This document shows positions 1 to 11,239 of a DNA stretch of 64,000 bases, in pieces (position 1 is the first letter of the stretch; each line of letters begins with the position of its first letter). The position numbers were made by a program, and so were the translations under genes. The stretch comes from Branchipolynoe longqiensis. Lineage: Eukaryota > Annelida > Polychaeta > Phyllodocida > Polynoidae. The DNA lies in contig CM059186.1 of NCBI GenBank assembly GCA_030323885.1, forward strand, positions 148,615,810-148,679,809, given 5' to 3'. A model generated the notes under the pieces. The model searched no databases, was not told the DNA's origin, and saw nothing but the letters and a program-made list of their open reading frames with translations.

Positions 1-1149
1 CTGTTTGGGCATTCCACACCTTGGCAGCCATTTCCAGCGTGCTTCTCTCGTGAGCTTTTATTTGGCTTCTGGTCTGCTTTAGTAGTGGCGCATTATTTGC
101 TCTAGTAGCCCTTTGTGGTTTTGTTAGGAGTTTAATGTTTTGACTATAGCTGTATGCTAATGTTTTCAGATGAATTATTCTCCTATTTTCTAGCAGATTT
201 AGTTTGGTTCTTTTGTGTATGTCATAGGTGGGGTGCAGCTTGTCTACTCTGAGGCAGATTTTCAGGGCTCTGTTCTGTAGTGTTTGCAGTTTTTTTAGAA
301 GTTCTTTTTTCACACCCATGTAGTTTACATCTCCATAGTCAAAATAGGGGAGCACCATGCCCTTGAAGATTTTTATTGACATTTCTTGTATCATGTAGTC
401 TTTTAGCTTTGCAAATAGCCACAGTTTGTGGTTTACCTTTCGGACAATTTTGTTTATACATAGGTTGTAGTTTAGTTGGCTGTCCAACTCAAGACCTAGG
501 TATTTGTAACGGTCTACATTTTCTAGTGTTCGGTTTCCTAGCTTACGGTGTAGTTTTCTTTCTGGCATTTGTTTATGCGAGAAGAGAACTGTTTTTGACT
601 TTCTTGTGTTGATGGTTATTTTGTTGGACTCACACCACTCGTCCAGTTTTAGTAGGAGCTTGTTTAGTTTAGTTATTACCTCCTCTACTGTGGTGCCATT
701 TGCATGTATGACTGTGTCATCTGCATATAGTTGGAGGCATTCGGTTTGCAACCATTTTTCAAGATCGTTTATCTAGATTATAAAGAGCAGTGGCCCTAAC
801 ACTGATCCTTGGGGTACACCACATGTGACAGGTTGGTTTCTGATAGTATATTGTTTATTTTTGTTTTCTGTTGCCTGTTGTTCAGGTAGCATTTTATCCA
901 GTCCATAGTGTTGGATTTTATGCCCATGGATTCTAGTTTTTCCAGTAGTATGTTATGGTCTACTATATCGAATTTTTGGTTCATTGACGCCAGTATGTCA
1001 TTTGTTAGGTTAGCTATTGTTTTAGATGTGGAGTGCAGTTTCCTGAAACTCCCTTGTCTTTCGTTTAGTATATCGTTTTTTTCCAGTTGTTCATTTATGT
1101 GTCTATGTAACACTTTTTCAATAAGCTTGATTGGGGTTTGAAGAATCAA
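1..1149 (-). pseudogene. Non-LTR retrotransposon reverse transcriptase, broken, cut by window edge
   Basis: Reverse-strand remnant of a LINE reverse transcriptase that would copy element RNA at the target site. The first open part (1149 to 796) carries the KLIEKVLHRHI and FDIVDHNILLEKL motifs. A frameshift near position 837 moves the reading into another frame that gives VPQGSVLGPLLF, then an in-frame TAG at about 773-775. The catalytic YADDTV motif follows near 700-720, and the thumb and C-terminal part continues to base 1. About 15 residues expected between the MNQ and FDIVDHN motifs are missing, by comparison with the relative at 61573-63275. Frameshift, stop and internal deletion make it inactive. 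The clade is jockey/CR1-like by style; I cannot fix it further. Confidence 0.85.
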
Positions 1150-1168
1150 TATTGGCCTGATTTCAAGC

Positions 1169-1190
1169 TATATATATATATATATATATA
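1169..1190. repeat. (TA)n microsatellite
   Basis: Pure TA dinucleotide run just upstream of the LINE remnant. The following 440 bases (1191-1627) hold no gene I can support. Confidence 0.95.
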
Positions 1191-1627
1191 AAGCTAATTG
1201 GTAGTGTAATAGAACAAATATGTATCTTGAACAAACATTATAAGTCACTATATACATATATACAGGTAATTAAAAATGGTTCGTCATTGGGACTAGTGTA
1301 GGTGTTCCTCTGTGCATGCTACTCTGCTGTGGTTATATTGTGCAATAACTATGTACTGGCATCTCACTTTGAGAGTTTTATTTTAATCATGTATGTTTAG
1401 GGAATGTAAATATCGATCCTGAAATAGATGCTAGTTACATACTTAATGCTGTGGTGGCTCATGGGCTTAACACCTTGACAGCTCCACCGCAGAGTAGCAC
1501 ATGATGCATGGAGGAACACCTACACTGGTCCCTACCTACCTGGCTTTCATACATGGTTCGGTGATGTAATGCTTTGTGCCAAGCCTAAAGTCTATGCGAC
1601 TGTGGGGGGGGACAGGGAACTAAGTTA

Positions 1628-1705
1628 GATGATGTCACGTCAGCACGCGTCACGATGATGTCACGTGACCATGCATCAAGATGATGTCACGTGACCATGC
1701 ATCAC
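1628..1705. repeat. 26-bp tandem repeat, three units
   Basis: Three consecutive 26-bp units (1628, 1654, 1680), each beginning GATGATGTCACGT. Units 2 and 3 differ only at their last base; unit 1 is more diverged. Each unit holds a TGACGT/TCACGT-type core. It lies directly beside the inverted-repeat element that follows. Confidence 0.9.
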
Positions 1706-1736
1706 AGTGATGAACGACCCTATAACTAAGTTATAT

Positions 1737-3071
1737 CAAAGACCCTATAACACTAACACAGCTCACTCCCTATCTCTCCCATGGTAATATAAACTTTGCA
1801 GTGCCGTCTTGTGGTGGGTTTGATCAGCCCAGCTGCTGGCTGGTGTTTCACATGAAAACACATAGGCCTACGAGGCGAGAGGGTGAATTTAAAATTTTTA
1901 AAAGAGAGATTGCCTGTCAATTGGATTTGGCCGATGTTGCTCCTACTGCCTTGTCCCCACCTCCCTCTGCCCGCGCCCTCCCTCATTCCCCCGCTCTCTC
2001 CCCTCCCGCTCCCCTCTTCACCCCCTTCCCCCGCCCTCCCTTTCCATCCCCTACCCTCCCCCGGCCTCACCGCCCTTCCCCTCCCCTTCCCCCTCGCATC
2101 CCCACCCTTCCCTATTTCCCTCCTCATCCACCTTACCCAGCACTCTCACACCACACATCCCTCCCTTCCCCTTTCCCCCTTCCTCTTCACCTCCCCCTTC
2201 CTCCCCCACACTCCCTCTACCCCCCCTTCCTCTCCCTCTCCTGACCCACCTCACTCGGCGCTCTCATACCATACCTCCCTCCCCCCTCCCCCTCCCTTCC
2301 CCCTCCCTCTCTGCCTCCTCCTCCCCCACACCTCATGACCCCCTCCCCCTCCCTGATGTAAGCGGGGGGAGGTCTCCACTGGTTGTGTGTTGCTACTCCT
2401 TAAGAACTCCCACCACCACCACTACCCCCACCCTGGCCCTCCACCTCGCCACCCCACCCACCCCCACCACCATACACACATTCTGTGTGGTGGGGGTTGA
2501 CGGTGTGTGTGGTTTGGGTGTAGTTGGGTATGGTGGGGGTGTAGGTGTAGGTGGGTGTGTAGGGTGTGTGTGGTGGAGGTGTAGGTGGTTTGTGGTGGAG
2601 TTGTAGGGGTGTTGCAGAGCGGCACCTCACAATCTTTAGCATCCCTAAACCGCCACCACACACACCTAAACACCCCACCACATGCCTATCACCACACCCC
2701 ATCCCTAAACCCCCACCACCACACACCTGCACTCCCACCACACACACACCACACCTACACCACCGCCACACACCTACACCCTCACCACACACACCTACAC
2801 CTCAACCACACACACCTGCACCCTCATGACACACACCACACACTTACACCCCCAGCACACACACCACCACAGACCTACACCACAAACACACACATACCTA
2901 CACCCCAACCACACCCCTAAACCCCCACCACACACCTACCAAGGGACAGCAGGTTTTTTTCTGACACTCCAATGCTATCAAGATGTTCAAACACACCACC
3001 TGGTGCGCTGACTGTTCTCTTGATTACATAGTACAGGCTGAGTGAGCCGTCTTAGTGTTATAGGGTCTTTG
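1737..3071. mobile_element. Inverted-repeat DNA element, 1.3 kb, with 7-bp target duplication
   Basis: The left end (about 1738-1768, AAAGACCCTATAACACTAA then GCTCACTC) is the reverse complement of the right end (about 3040-3070) with two or three mismatches, so the terminal inverted repeats are about 31 bp. The 7-mer GTTATAT occurs immediately outside both ends (1730-1736 and 3072-3078), as a target duplication would. The interior has no transposase, only strand-asymmetric low-complexity arrays. The superfamily is not identifiable from the ends. The left flank also holds a partial TIR-like string (GACCCTATAACTAA, 1716-1729). Confidence 0.75.
1930..2945. repeat. Strand-asymmetric C-rich and CACACC arrays
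   Basis: Within the inverted-repeat element, 1950-2360 is almost pure pyrimidine on the + strand (CCCTCC variants). From 2395 to 2945 the DNA is an array of CACACC/CACCAC variants interrupted at 2480-2610 by its G/T-rich complement. The inverted G/T and A/C blocks could pair as a long imperfect hairpin. The open frames here are compositional artefacts: they encode only Pro/His/Thr or Gly/Val runs. Confidence 0.85.
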
Positions 3072-3094
3072 GTTATATTTACACAACTATGACT

Positions 3095-3133
3095 GGGCAG
3101 GATGGTCGAATCGGTTAGAACGCTGGCTGGCTT
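3095..3133 (+). repeat. SINE-B tRNA-like head fragment
   Basis: The string GGGCAGGATGGTCGAATCGG with an A-box-like core matches the head of the SINE-B family seen complete at 43077-43398. Only the first 40 bp remain, because a MITE begins at 3137. Confidence 0.6.
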
Positions 3134-3136
3134 AAA

Positions 3137-3485
3137 GCTGCATAGTCCGAGATATTATCAAATTTTCAAAACCAAACCAATTATCTAGATTTGATTTTAC
3201 ATATCTAACTTAGATACTGATGCACTTATTAAGCCTTTGTTTCTGCGTAGAAGGCAACGCTTAGTCAATTTAACAGAACCTGTTGCTGCAGAAGTCTATG
3301 GTGTCAGAGTTTTGCCAAGCTTGCCAAAACTAATTTTCCATGTTTGCACTCAAAATATCTCAAAAGTTTAACATTTAAAATTTAAATAACTTTGAACTAA
3401 TGTAAGGTAGATAGATACTAGTGATCGATCTAATATATTTATCTCAGAAAAAATACAGAAATTCAACACCATCGGACTATGCAAC
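3137..3485. mobile_element. MITE family 2, copy 1
   Basis: The left end GCTGCATAGTCCGAG and right end CATCGGACTATGCAAC are inverted repeats of about 15 bp. The interior is A/T-rich and non-coding. Closely similar sequence recurs at 24141-24488 and, reversed and truncated, at 23386-23575. Confidence 0.75.
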
Positions 3486-3683
3486 TCTAACAGGTGTGCG
3501 GTGGGAGTTTTGCACCCAGACCGTATGAGAATTTGTACTTACTGTTACTTAGCTTGGCACCTGGCATTATCAGGATAGGGCAAGAACTGCTCTAGGGAGT
3601 ATTAGAATATTCAATATGAAGTGACTGTTTGCACAGCCGCCATGGAGCTAACTGGCAATAGACTATCCGCACAGCTTACCTTA

Positions 3684-4352
3684 TGGTGCTGTCACACTAC
3701 GACGTAACGACGTCAACATAGAGAGAACGTGAAGAACGTTGAACTTTTCGGCGTAGTATTCAAATTTGGGCACAAGTTGAACGTGGATGCAGCGTAGTGG
3801 ACGAGAGCGTAACGTCGGTAAAGCGTAGTGATACCGTCGTTCAACGAGAGAAGACAACGTCATTACGCTAACGGAACGTTATGAACGTTATTCCATCGCC
3901 AGAAGAACGTTACGTGACTTACATACGTCATGAGACGTTGAACGTACGTTGAATGCACGTTCTCCTGATGTTCTCCTGACGTTCTCCTGACATTCTCCTG
4001 ACGTTCCCATTACGCCCCGTGGGCATTTGCACTCGGTTTAATGTGGGTCAACGTAGTGGAACGTAGTTGAACGTAGTGAGCAGCGTTGGAATAACGTCCG
4101 TTTAACATCATTGACGTTCACTGAATGTGAACAGAACGTACGGTGAACGTAAACCCTTACGTTCGAGCTACGTCGAAAGTTTTGAACATGTCCAAAACCT
4201 TGACGTAAGTCAACTTAACACAACGTAATGTGACGTAACTCGACGTCATTCTAACGTCATTCTGATGTCATCATGACGTAAACCAACGTAATGACGAAAA
4301 ATGGCCACGTTAGGCTCACGTTGGCTCGTTACGTCGTAGTGTGACAGGGGTA
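3684..4352. mobile_element. Harbinger-type MITE, ACGT-rich family, copy 1
   Basis: The ends read CTGTCACACTACGACGTAACG (3690 on) and, inverted, CGTTACGTCGTAGTGTGACAG (to 4347). Flanks are TTA and TAA, fitting a PIF/Harbinger TWA target with a mismatch at the centre. The interior is packed with AACGT/GACGT words. A sister copy lies at 20820-21537. There is no open frame of interest. Confidence 0.85.
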
Positions 4353-4400
4353 TAAATACACATTACCAACCTCAGTACATTACGTTCACCTCCGTACCTA

Positions 4401-4680
4401 AAGACCCTGTCACACTACGACGTAAAACGTCAGCACGTGATCAACGTTCGAAAATTTGCCAGTACGTCGGCATTCGTCAAACTTTTCAGCGGCAGGGGAT
4501 AAAAATGGGTGTATACACAACGTACATACAACGTACCCACAGCGTATGAGAGCTTTCATGTGACTCGCAAAATGTTTGCAAAAAGCTTGCATACGCTCAC
4601 GGAATGCTGACCAACGTTACATACATTACTTCATCGCTAGAAGTATGGCATATACGTTGAATACACTGGAGATACGGCAG
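4401..4680 (+). mobile_element. Harbinger MITE, ACGT-rich family, right end missing
   Basis: The CCCTGTCACACTACGACGT terminus begins just after a TAA-like flank. ACGT-rich subterminal sequence follows, but no matching right end is found before the gypsy element starts near 4805. The end coordinate is approximate. Bases 4681-4804 hold nothing I can name. Confidence 0.65.
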
Positions 4681-4804
4681 CCTCCCTATGTCATAATGTA
4701 TACTTTGAAATATAATAAACGTCTTCTGAAAGCAATAACCTTAAGATTAGCATGCTCATAGTTTTATGTGTGATTACAGCTCACAGCTGTCTAACTTTAG
4801 AGGT

Positions 4805-5934
4805 CTAGCCTGTCCGCCGGCCTAATTCGATCGTTAGATTAGCTGTGTTGTTTACATTTCTCTGCATTGTCGGCACACTCTGTGCTTGTCTGACTGGTTC
4901 GGGCTGAACAGCCTCCGAAGCCCTTATAACTTGTACTCTGTTTCTATATAGCATGTTACCCGACTCATTTAAAATTTGGTATTCCCTTCCCGAAATTCCT
5001 TTTCGCCCCAAAATCACCCCTTTTTTCCATTCCCCCACATTGTTTTTGTACTTGACATTATCGCCAGTTTTCAATGCCTTGTGTGCTTTGCCACACTTTT
5101 GTCGTGAAAGCGTTTTTTTACTTTGTTGGTGTTTCATCATTTGTGACCTCTTTGGATTTTGTGTTTTGGATATCAAATTATCTTTTGACATAGCCAGTCT
5201 TCCCCTTAGCCTCCTGCTCATGAGCAACTGAGCTGGAGATGCATTAAGCATGGGCAAGGGAGTATTCCTATGGTTAAGCAACGCCAGCTGAAAATTTGTT
5301 TTCGTGTCTAAATATTTTTTTAACATTTTCTTATTGTTTGCACAAATTTTTCGATTTGGCCGTTGCTTCGGGGATACTGGAGACTCGAGTATCTGGCTGT
5401 GAACCCATAATGTTGTGCAAATTCTTTGTATTCATGGCTCTTAAACTGCGGACCATTGTCCGAAACCACTTGGCTCGGAATACCATGTCTTGCGAAGTTA
5501 TCCTTCATAGCTTCGATTACCATGGCGGACACCGTATCCATCAACAAAGTTACTTCTGGGTATTTTGTGTAGTAATCTACCATTATTATGTAGTTCTCGT
5601 GATTTATTTAGAATAGATCTGCGCCTATCTTTTCGTAAGGTTGACATGCTATCGGGTGACTTATCAGTGGTTCGTTATGTAAATTTGTTCGGTTATTTTG
5701 GCATGTCACACCGACTGACTTTTTCCTCAATTTGTTTGTTGATGTTAGGCCAGAACATGCTTCAATCATTTCACCACAGAGTTTTGGAGGTACTACAACA
5801 CGATTGCCCTTCATTACCAAGATATTTTCTTCCGTGAGTTTGTCTTTGTGGGGAATGTACTGCCATAGACATGGCGGTGTTTGTGTATGTGTAGTGTCCC
5901 AACCATTTTCGATAAGTGTTATTAACATGGGCAT
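4805..5934 (-). pseudogene. Gypsy copy 1 integrase region
   Basis: Carries the integrase core with VVDYYTKYPEV and VSDNGPQFKSHEY (two catalytic aspartates), followed by YPRSNGQIEKF with the catalytic-region glutamate, then the C-terminal domain ending in GVILGRKGISGREYQIL. It is split between three frames (5934-5608, 5583-5320, 5326-4805). Compared with copy 2, the HHCC zinc-binding part is mostly lost: CSGLTSTNKLRKKSVGVTC replaces a longer region, leaving only the tail of the second Cys pair. No chromodomain is visible. Integrase would join element cDNA to chromosomal DNA; this copy cannot be functional. Confidence 0.85.
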
Positions 5935-5947
5935 GGATATATCATTT

Positions 5948-7281
5948 TCATACCCTTTGACAATTTAACTTAACAGACTGGATGATCGCAGCGACGTTGA
6001 GTGTGTCGTCAAATAGGTCAGCATGACATAGTTTAGCACTGTGTGCTCTGGACAACATGTCTGCAAAGAACATTAGAGCCCCCTTAACGTGGCATAGCTG
6101 TATGTTGTAATTCTGCAACCGTATTCGCATTCTTTGCATAGGTGCTGACAGCTTATGTATCGGCTTCTGCATGATGGCCACTAACGGTTTGTGATCGGTT
6201 TGAATTTGAACTTCTTTGCCGAAGATATAGTCATGAAACCTCTGACAGCCAAAACATATTGCAAGCATTTCTTTTTCGATAGTGGCATAGCCACACTGTG
6301 CTGAGCCGAGCGCACAAGATGTGAGAGCGATTGGTTTGTTATCCTGCATGATTACAGCACCTAGATCTGACTGACAAGCATCTACCTGAATGACAATGTG
6401 TTTTTCTCCATCATAATATGACAATACAGGAGCAGTTCTCAATCTTTCTTTTAGTTGGTCATATGCAACTTGCTGTTCGTTTTGCCAGTGCCATGCGACA
6501 TCCTTAGCAAGGAGCGTGCACAGTGGTTTTGCGATCTCGGACATGTTCGGTATGAACTTGTGCACATAGCCAACCATGCACAGGAACCTCTGCATGCCTT
6601 GTTTGTCACGCAGCTCTGGCATGTCTAAAAACGTCTGTATTCTGTCTGGATCTGGTTTTACACCCTGTTGGGTAAGTTATGATCTACATACTTTACTGTA
6701 GTTTTGCATATCAAAGATTTTGAGTTGTTTAACTTAAGATTTACCGACCTGCCTTGGTCCAGCACTGCTTTCAGCCTATCGTTGTGTTCCTCCATGGTTG
6801 ACCTATATACCAAAATATCATCTGTCACTATGCCTATACTGGGTATATCACCCATGACACTGTGCTTTTCCTGAATAAAAATGTCACCGGCTGTTTTGAT
6901 GCCAAAAGGCAGACGGGTGTGCCTATATTGGCCCCATGGAGTGTTAAACGGGCACAATAGTGAACTTTCGTAGTCTAGTTCTATTTGCCAATACCCTGTC
7001 ATTGCATCTAAAATTGAGAAATACTGTGCGTTTGCCATTTTGGCGATAATGTCATCAATCGTTTTAGTAGGGAATGGCCCTCTTTTGATAACTTTGTTCA
7101 ACTTTGTCGGATCCAGACAGATTCTTATCTTATTAGGCTTTTTAACAATTGTTATAGAATTTACCCATTCAGTAGGTTTATCCTGTTCAACAATCACGCC
7201 CATTTTTACCATGTGATCTAGCTCGTCATGCACTTTGTTTTGTCGACAGTTGTACAGATTTGTCAATATGAATGACAGCAT
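5948..7281 (-). pseudogene. Gypsy copy 1 reverse transcriptase and RNase H
   Basis: The RT part (7281-6658) has the palm motifs RICLDPTKLNK, PFGIKTAGDIF and the catalytic VTDDILVY. The stretch 6622-5948 carries the RT connection (GMVGYVHKFIPNM-like) and RNase H motifs (VIQVDACQSDLG, IEKEMLAI, TDHKPL). RT copies the element RNA and RNase H degrades the RNA strand. The two blocks are in different frames, with the break near 6622-6700, and RT also overlaps the upstream protease frame out of phase near 7226-7281. Order and motifs identify the family clearly. Confidence 0.88.
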
Positions 7282-8443
7282 TCCATTTTATCAGGCCTAA
7301 ACCTTGAAAAACATCTTTATATTTGCTTACCAGATCATCGGCTTGCGAGCTGTGGACGTTGTTCAGCGTGGAAATGTTTGTCGGCACACCAGAGTTCACC
7401 TTGTCAACCCACGCCAACACAACACAAGCCTGTTTACCCAAGATTGGTTGACAGTCCCGCACCACTTGGAATGTAAAGTTTCTGCTGTTGATCTTGATCG
7501 AAGCCTCGCCTGGATGGCCCGAAAATGACACGAGCGAACACCTGGTGTTCATCAGCCGCACCGATGCGACCCTGTCAAAGATGTTCCTCGGAAGAACGTT
7601 CGCCTCCGATCCTGTGTCGAGCTTGAACTTGACTGGCAGACCGTTCATTCGCACGGTCGCATACCAGAGTTCAGCATCTTGTTCGGTGCTGCGCTCGATG
7701 GCACCAACAAACAGATCCGTCATCAACACATTGACTTCTGCCGGATCTGGGTCTTGTTCAGCGTTGTGAGGGTCGGGTTCTTCCGCGGTCAACTCATTAA
7801 GTCTGCCAAGTTTACTCCGGAAAACCTTCCCGAAGTGCCCGACCTTCTTGCAGGCTACACAAGTCTTGCCCCTTGCCGGACAGACCCCACGCCAGTGTTT
7901 GTAACCACAGTTTTGACATTGAATCTTGAATTCACTTGCAGCGGTGTTGTTTCCGGCCTTCCAAGATGGTGATTTCCAAGATGTCGGCACAGCCGGACGA
8001 ACCACCAGTGCACCGGTATGCGTATTTGCATATCTGTTCAGAAAATCGATTTCTTTAACCTCCACATCCGATTTCTTTTCCTCCAATAATTCACTTTTCA
8101 AGTGTGAGATAGGCTGTTTGAAGCATTTTGTTTCTCAAAGTAATGTTCTTGACTCCAGCCACTAAACGAGCGTGCACAACAGTGATTCTTCAACCAGCCC
8201 ATATTCACAATCTTTCACTCTGTCCCTGAGGGCCGTGATATATGTAGACATGTTTTCGCTGGCTTGATTATGCGAGTTGAAATGGTAACGTACTATTATT
8301 AAATTTGATTTACCGGTGCAGTACACTTGAAATGCCTCCGATAGCGGCCCGATCTTGTCCTGTTCGGCAAGTGTGATGGCCATGTTGGCGAAACCTTTCT
8401 GGGCTTTTTCGCCCGCGACGTGAAAGAAGATCAAGCATTGCAC
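7226..8443 (-). pseudogene. Gypsy copy 1 gag, zinc knuckles and protease
   Basis: The gag capsid-like part (8443-8162) shares motifs such as HNQASENM and YITALRDRVKDC with copy 2. After a frameshift near 8165, the frame 8101-7226 carries two CCHC-type knuckles. The first is CQNCGYKHWRGVC. The second has its last Cys replaced by Phe (CVACKKVGHFGKVF), whereas copy 2 keeps Cys there. The aspartic protease active-site string KLDTGSEANVLP follows. The start of gag lies upstream of 8443 in another frame, interrupted by decay. Gag packages element RNA and protease cleaves the polyprotein. Confidence 0.85.
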
Positions 8444-8575
8444 TCATTCTGTTTTTGTAACGACTCCTGAAGCTGTGGCATATATGTTATATGCTCTGAT
8501 CCATGTTTTCCAGTTTGATCGTGCGTTGTTGCAGAGGATGAGCTGACCTGGCGGCCTGAGGCCCGGCAGCATGTT

Positions 8576-8889
8576 TGTTTTTTTGTGGGTTTAGTAGTTG
8601 TTTAAGCAGGGGAAATTTCAGTCATAGATGACTGGTCTTCCTCATTCCACTGCTGGTCGATAGAAAGCCCGAGCCTACACTTTTACCGACCCAAGGGATT
8701 TTTAACCTCCCACACTACATAGACATGGTATGAGAGCAACCGGCCTTTGATGACGCTGTAAGTTATACACAGCAGTGGAAATCCAAATTGGTAGAGTTGG
8801 GGGCATGGGGAATCGAACCGCCGACCCTCAGATTAGGGGTCTGACCTAGAAAAAAGTCAGACACTCTACCCGCTCCGCCACAGAGAACA
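8576..8889 (-). mobile_element. SINE-A (tRNA-derived), inserted in gypsy copy 1
   Basis: On the reverse strand it starts with a tRNA-like head (TGGCGGAGCGGGTAGAG, then GGTTCGATTCC-type B box) and ends in a GTT/T-rich tail. CATGTT flanks both sides (8570-8575 and 8890-8895) as a short target duplication. Other copies are at 46525-46815, 60251-60572 and, as a tail only, 44773-44842. SINEs are transcribed by Pol III and moved by a partner LINE. Confidence 0.85.
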
Positions 8890-8925
8890 CATGTTATTGA
8901 ACGGCATTGTCCTTATCTGACACCA

Positions 8926-8981
8926 TGTGAAAGTACGACATCTGAACACTTTGACTGGATGTCTTTTATGCATATATTACA
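8926..8981 (-). repeat. Shortened LTR of gypsy copy 1
   Basis: Begins TGTGAAAGTAC and ends ATATTACA, like the 177-190 bp LTRs of gypsy copy 2, but only 56 bp remain, so the middle is deleted. It sits beside the PBS-like CTGACACCA at 8917-8925. The next 180 bases include a scrap of SINE-B body around 9067-9105. Confidence 0.75.
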
Positions 8982-9160
8982 GTGACCATTATGTGAATAG
9001 CTTCGGCCATAAGAATAATGTGACTGTACATGATATGCGATCATGCTGCTGACTCCATGTTAAACCAGTTGGGGCAGCACTATAAAGTTGTCATGACTGT
9101 GGTTGGCTAAAATCGAAACAGGTCTATCCGGATATGACCATATGTGTAGCTAGGATGTTA

Positions 9161-9494
9161 AGGCCCTGTCACACTATGCAGTATTGGTTCAGCGTATGCC
9201 GACATATGCTGTCAATTTCATTGAGCGGAATTTTGAACATGCCAAAGAATACGACTTATGCCAAACTTACCCATAACTTATCTCAGCGTACACCAGTGGG
9301 CTTTAACAAATACTACTTATGCCAGATGTACCCATAACGTATCCATAACTTGTCTAAGCGTGCACTAGCATACACCAGCATACACCAGCATACACCAATG
9401 TACACCAAAATACACCAGCGTACACCAACGTGTTGGCACAAAATCACATATGTCGGCATACGCTGATGCAATACTGCATAGTGTGACAGGGCCT
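9161..9494. mobile_element. Harbinger MITE, TACACCAG-rich family
   Basis: The ends AGGCCCTGTCACACTATGCAG and its inverted copy form near-perfect terminal repeats (at least 20 bp). Flanks are TTA and TAA. The interior iterates ACACCAGCAT/TACACCAG and CATAACTT-like words. Non-coding. Confidence 0.88.
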
Positions 9495-9972
9495 TAAAAC
9501 CCCAACAATTAATCCATTGTCACTTCGGTATAGCGGTAAAGGGCCTGTCACACCTATGGCGGTAGCATATGCCGCCATATGCGGTTTTCGACCGACACGC
9601 CGTCATATGCCATCATAGGTTCGGCATAGGTTCGGCATAGGTCGTATACGCTCGTCATAGGTCGTCATATGTCGGCGTAGGTCGAGCCACCGAAAGGTTT
9701 TTGTGCATGTTCAAAATTTCCATCCTATGCCAGCGTAAGGCTCATAGGTTGCTCATATGCTGGATGTATGCTAGGCATATGCCGGCATAGGTTACGCGTA
9801 GGTTAGGGGTACGTTGGCATAGGTTAGGTATACGTTGCACAGATGTCCTCGGTGTATCTCTAGCGTATATAGTGTATGCCTGGCTTATGTGTAACGTGTT
9901 CACGCGTACTCCTAGAGTACTCCTAGCGTATACAAAGTGTATGCCAAGCGTATGCCCAACCTATCTTCTCGC

Positions 9973-9980
9973 TATATAAA
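9973..9980 (+). promoter_or_regulatory. TATA box of the Harbinger transposase
   Basis: TATATAAA lies 49 bp upstream of the ATG at 10029 and just inside the left subterminal repeat array, as expected for a transposon-borne Pol II promoter. Confidence 0.65.
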
Positions 9981-10028
9981 GGTGCCAGAAGGCTTCTTCT
10001 GTCAGTCCTGCTCGGCTGATCAGACAGG

Positions 10029-11239
10029 ATGGATGTCCAGGCACTGCATCTACAGTTCCAGCATCAGTACACAATAGCCCTTTATCAGCATGAGTTAAGT
10101 ATCTACCTCATGGTTCTTCTGACCGCCCGTCTAAAGAGGAGAACGAGGAGGCAGCGGCAGACAATGTGGGTCAGACCCTGGATTGGGAGGCGGCCACAGT
10201 TTGGCTTGTACGAGAAACTTATACTCGAGCTCCGCAGCGAGGACACTGCGTCATTTGAGACCTTCATGCGGATGCCTCCCCAGTTGTTCGACGAGATTGT
10301 GGCGCGAGTGGGACCGAGGATAACAAAAAAAACGCACCACATTCCGGGTGCTGCTCGAGCCTGCACTGAAGATCGCCCTTACTCTGTGGCACATGGCATC
10401 TGGGAACAAATACTCATCCATGAAGTTTGGGTGGAGCGTCCCCCACAACACAGAGTCGCTCATAGTGTGTGAAGCGTGAAGTCTGTCAAGCCATCGTCGA
10501 TGAGTACCTGGACGAGGTGATGATGTGTCCGGCGACTCCACAAGGATGGTGTACCATCGCGGACCAATTCCTACAGAAGTGGAACTTCCCCCATACCTGT
10601 GGCGCTCTGGATGGGAAGCACATCGCCTGCCGGTGCCCTTCAAAGAGTGGGTCACTGTACCACAACTACAAGGGCTTTTACTCCGTGGTCCTGTTGGCGC
10701 TTGTAGATGCAGACTACAAGTTTATCTGGGCAGATCTTGGGGGTTTGGGCTACGCGTCTGATGCCCAGATCTACAACGACTCCGAGCTGAAGGCGGGCAC
10801 TGAAGGTGGCCTGAAGGATGTGCCCTATTTTCTCATTGGTGACAATGCATTCGCCCTGCGGCCGACCATGATGAAGCCGTACAGCAGGAGGGGGTTGACC
10901 AATGAGGAGCGACTGTTCAACTACCGGCTCTCCCGAGCTAGGAGAGTGGTGGAGAATGCCTTTGGCATTCTAGCCAACCACTTCCAAGTGCTGCTGACCA
11001 CTATGCAGCACCACGATGTGATACCCAGAACTGCAGAATCTGGAGCTGGATCGACCCGATACTGGGACCAACAACTTTGTGTCCGGAGCATGGCAAGAGG
11101 GGCAAATCCTGCCAGACGGAGACATTCTACCTAGCCCCCAACACCGCCTCCAAGCTAGGAAAGGAGCAGCGCGATCTAATTAAAGACTGGGTCATCTCGC
11201 CCGCCGGAGCACTATCATGGCAAGACAGCATGATCTGAT
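10029..11239 (+). pseudogene. PIF/Harbinger DDE transposase, frameshifted
   Basis: Would cut and join the transposon ends in the nucleus. The N-terminal part has RPWIGRRPQFGLYEKL and the FMRMPPQLFDEIV motif. The catalytic core shows the triad Asp in GALDGKHI, Asp in LIGDNAF and Glu in RVVENAFGI. It is broken at least three times. An A8 run near 10325 shifts the frame (the next frame then reads EPALKIALTL and FGWSVPHNT). A second shift near 10468 brings in the core frame 10469-11134. A deletion plus shift after QHHDV near 11020 removes the usual VKACLVLHN-like region. The C-terminal remnant DWVISPAGAL ends at the TGA at 11237-11239. ATG 10029 is chosen because it follows the TATA box and starts the conserved N-terminus. 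Confidence 0.92.

Larger units (their letters stand above)
4805..8981 (-). mobile_element. Ty3/gypsy LTR retrotransposon copy 1, decayed
   Basis: Read on the reverse strand, the order is LTR remnant, PBS, gag, zinc knuckles, protease, RT, RNase H, integrase, which is the Ty3/gypsy order. The layout parallels copy 2 at 15033-19962. The 5' end keeps the PBS-like CTGACACCA (complement strand) beside a shortened LTR (8926-8981). No 3' LTR is seen left of 4805. A SINE is inserted at 8576-8889. Multiple frameshifts and a deletion in integrase show it is dead. Confidence 0.85.

Noticed and set aside
1801..2338. Overlapping Pro-rich open frames of 147 and 151 codons
   Set aside because: They come from the C-rich repeat; both strands and several frames are open, with no domain.
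2385..2920. His/Pro/Thr and Gly/Val frames on both strands
   Set aside because: Translation of CACACC arrays only.
2740..2945. CRISPR-like array of short repeats
   Set aside because: Period irregular, no unique spacers; a simple-sequence array in a eukaryotic transposon.
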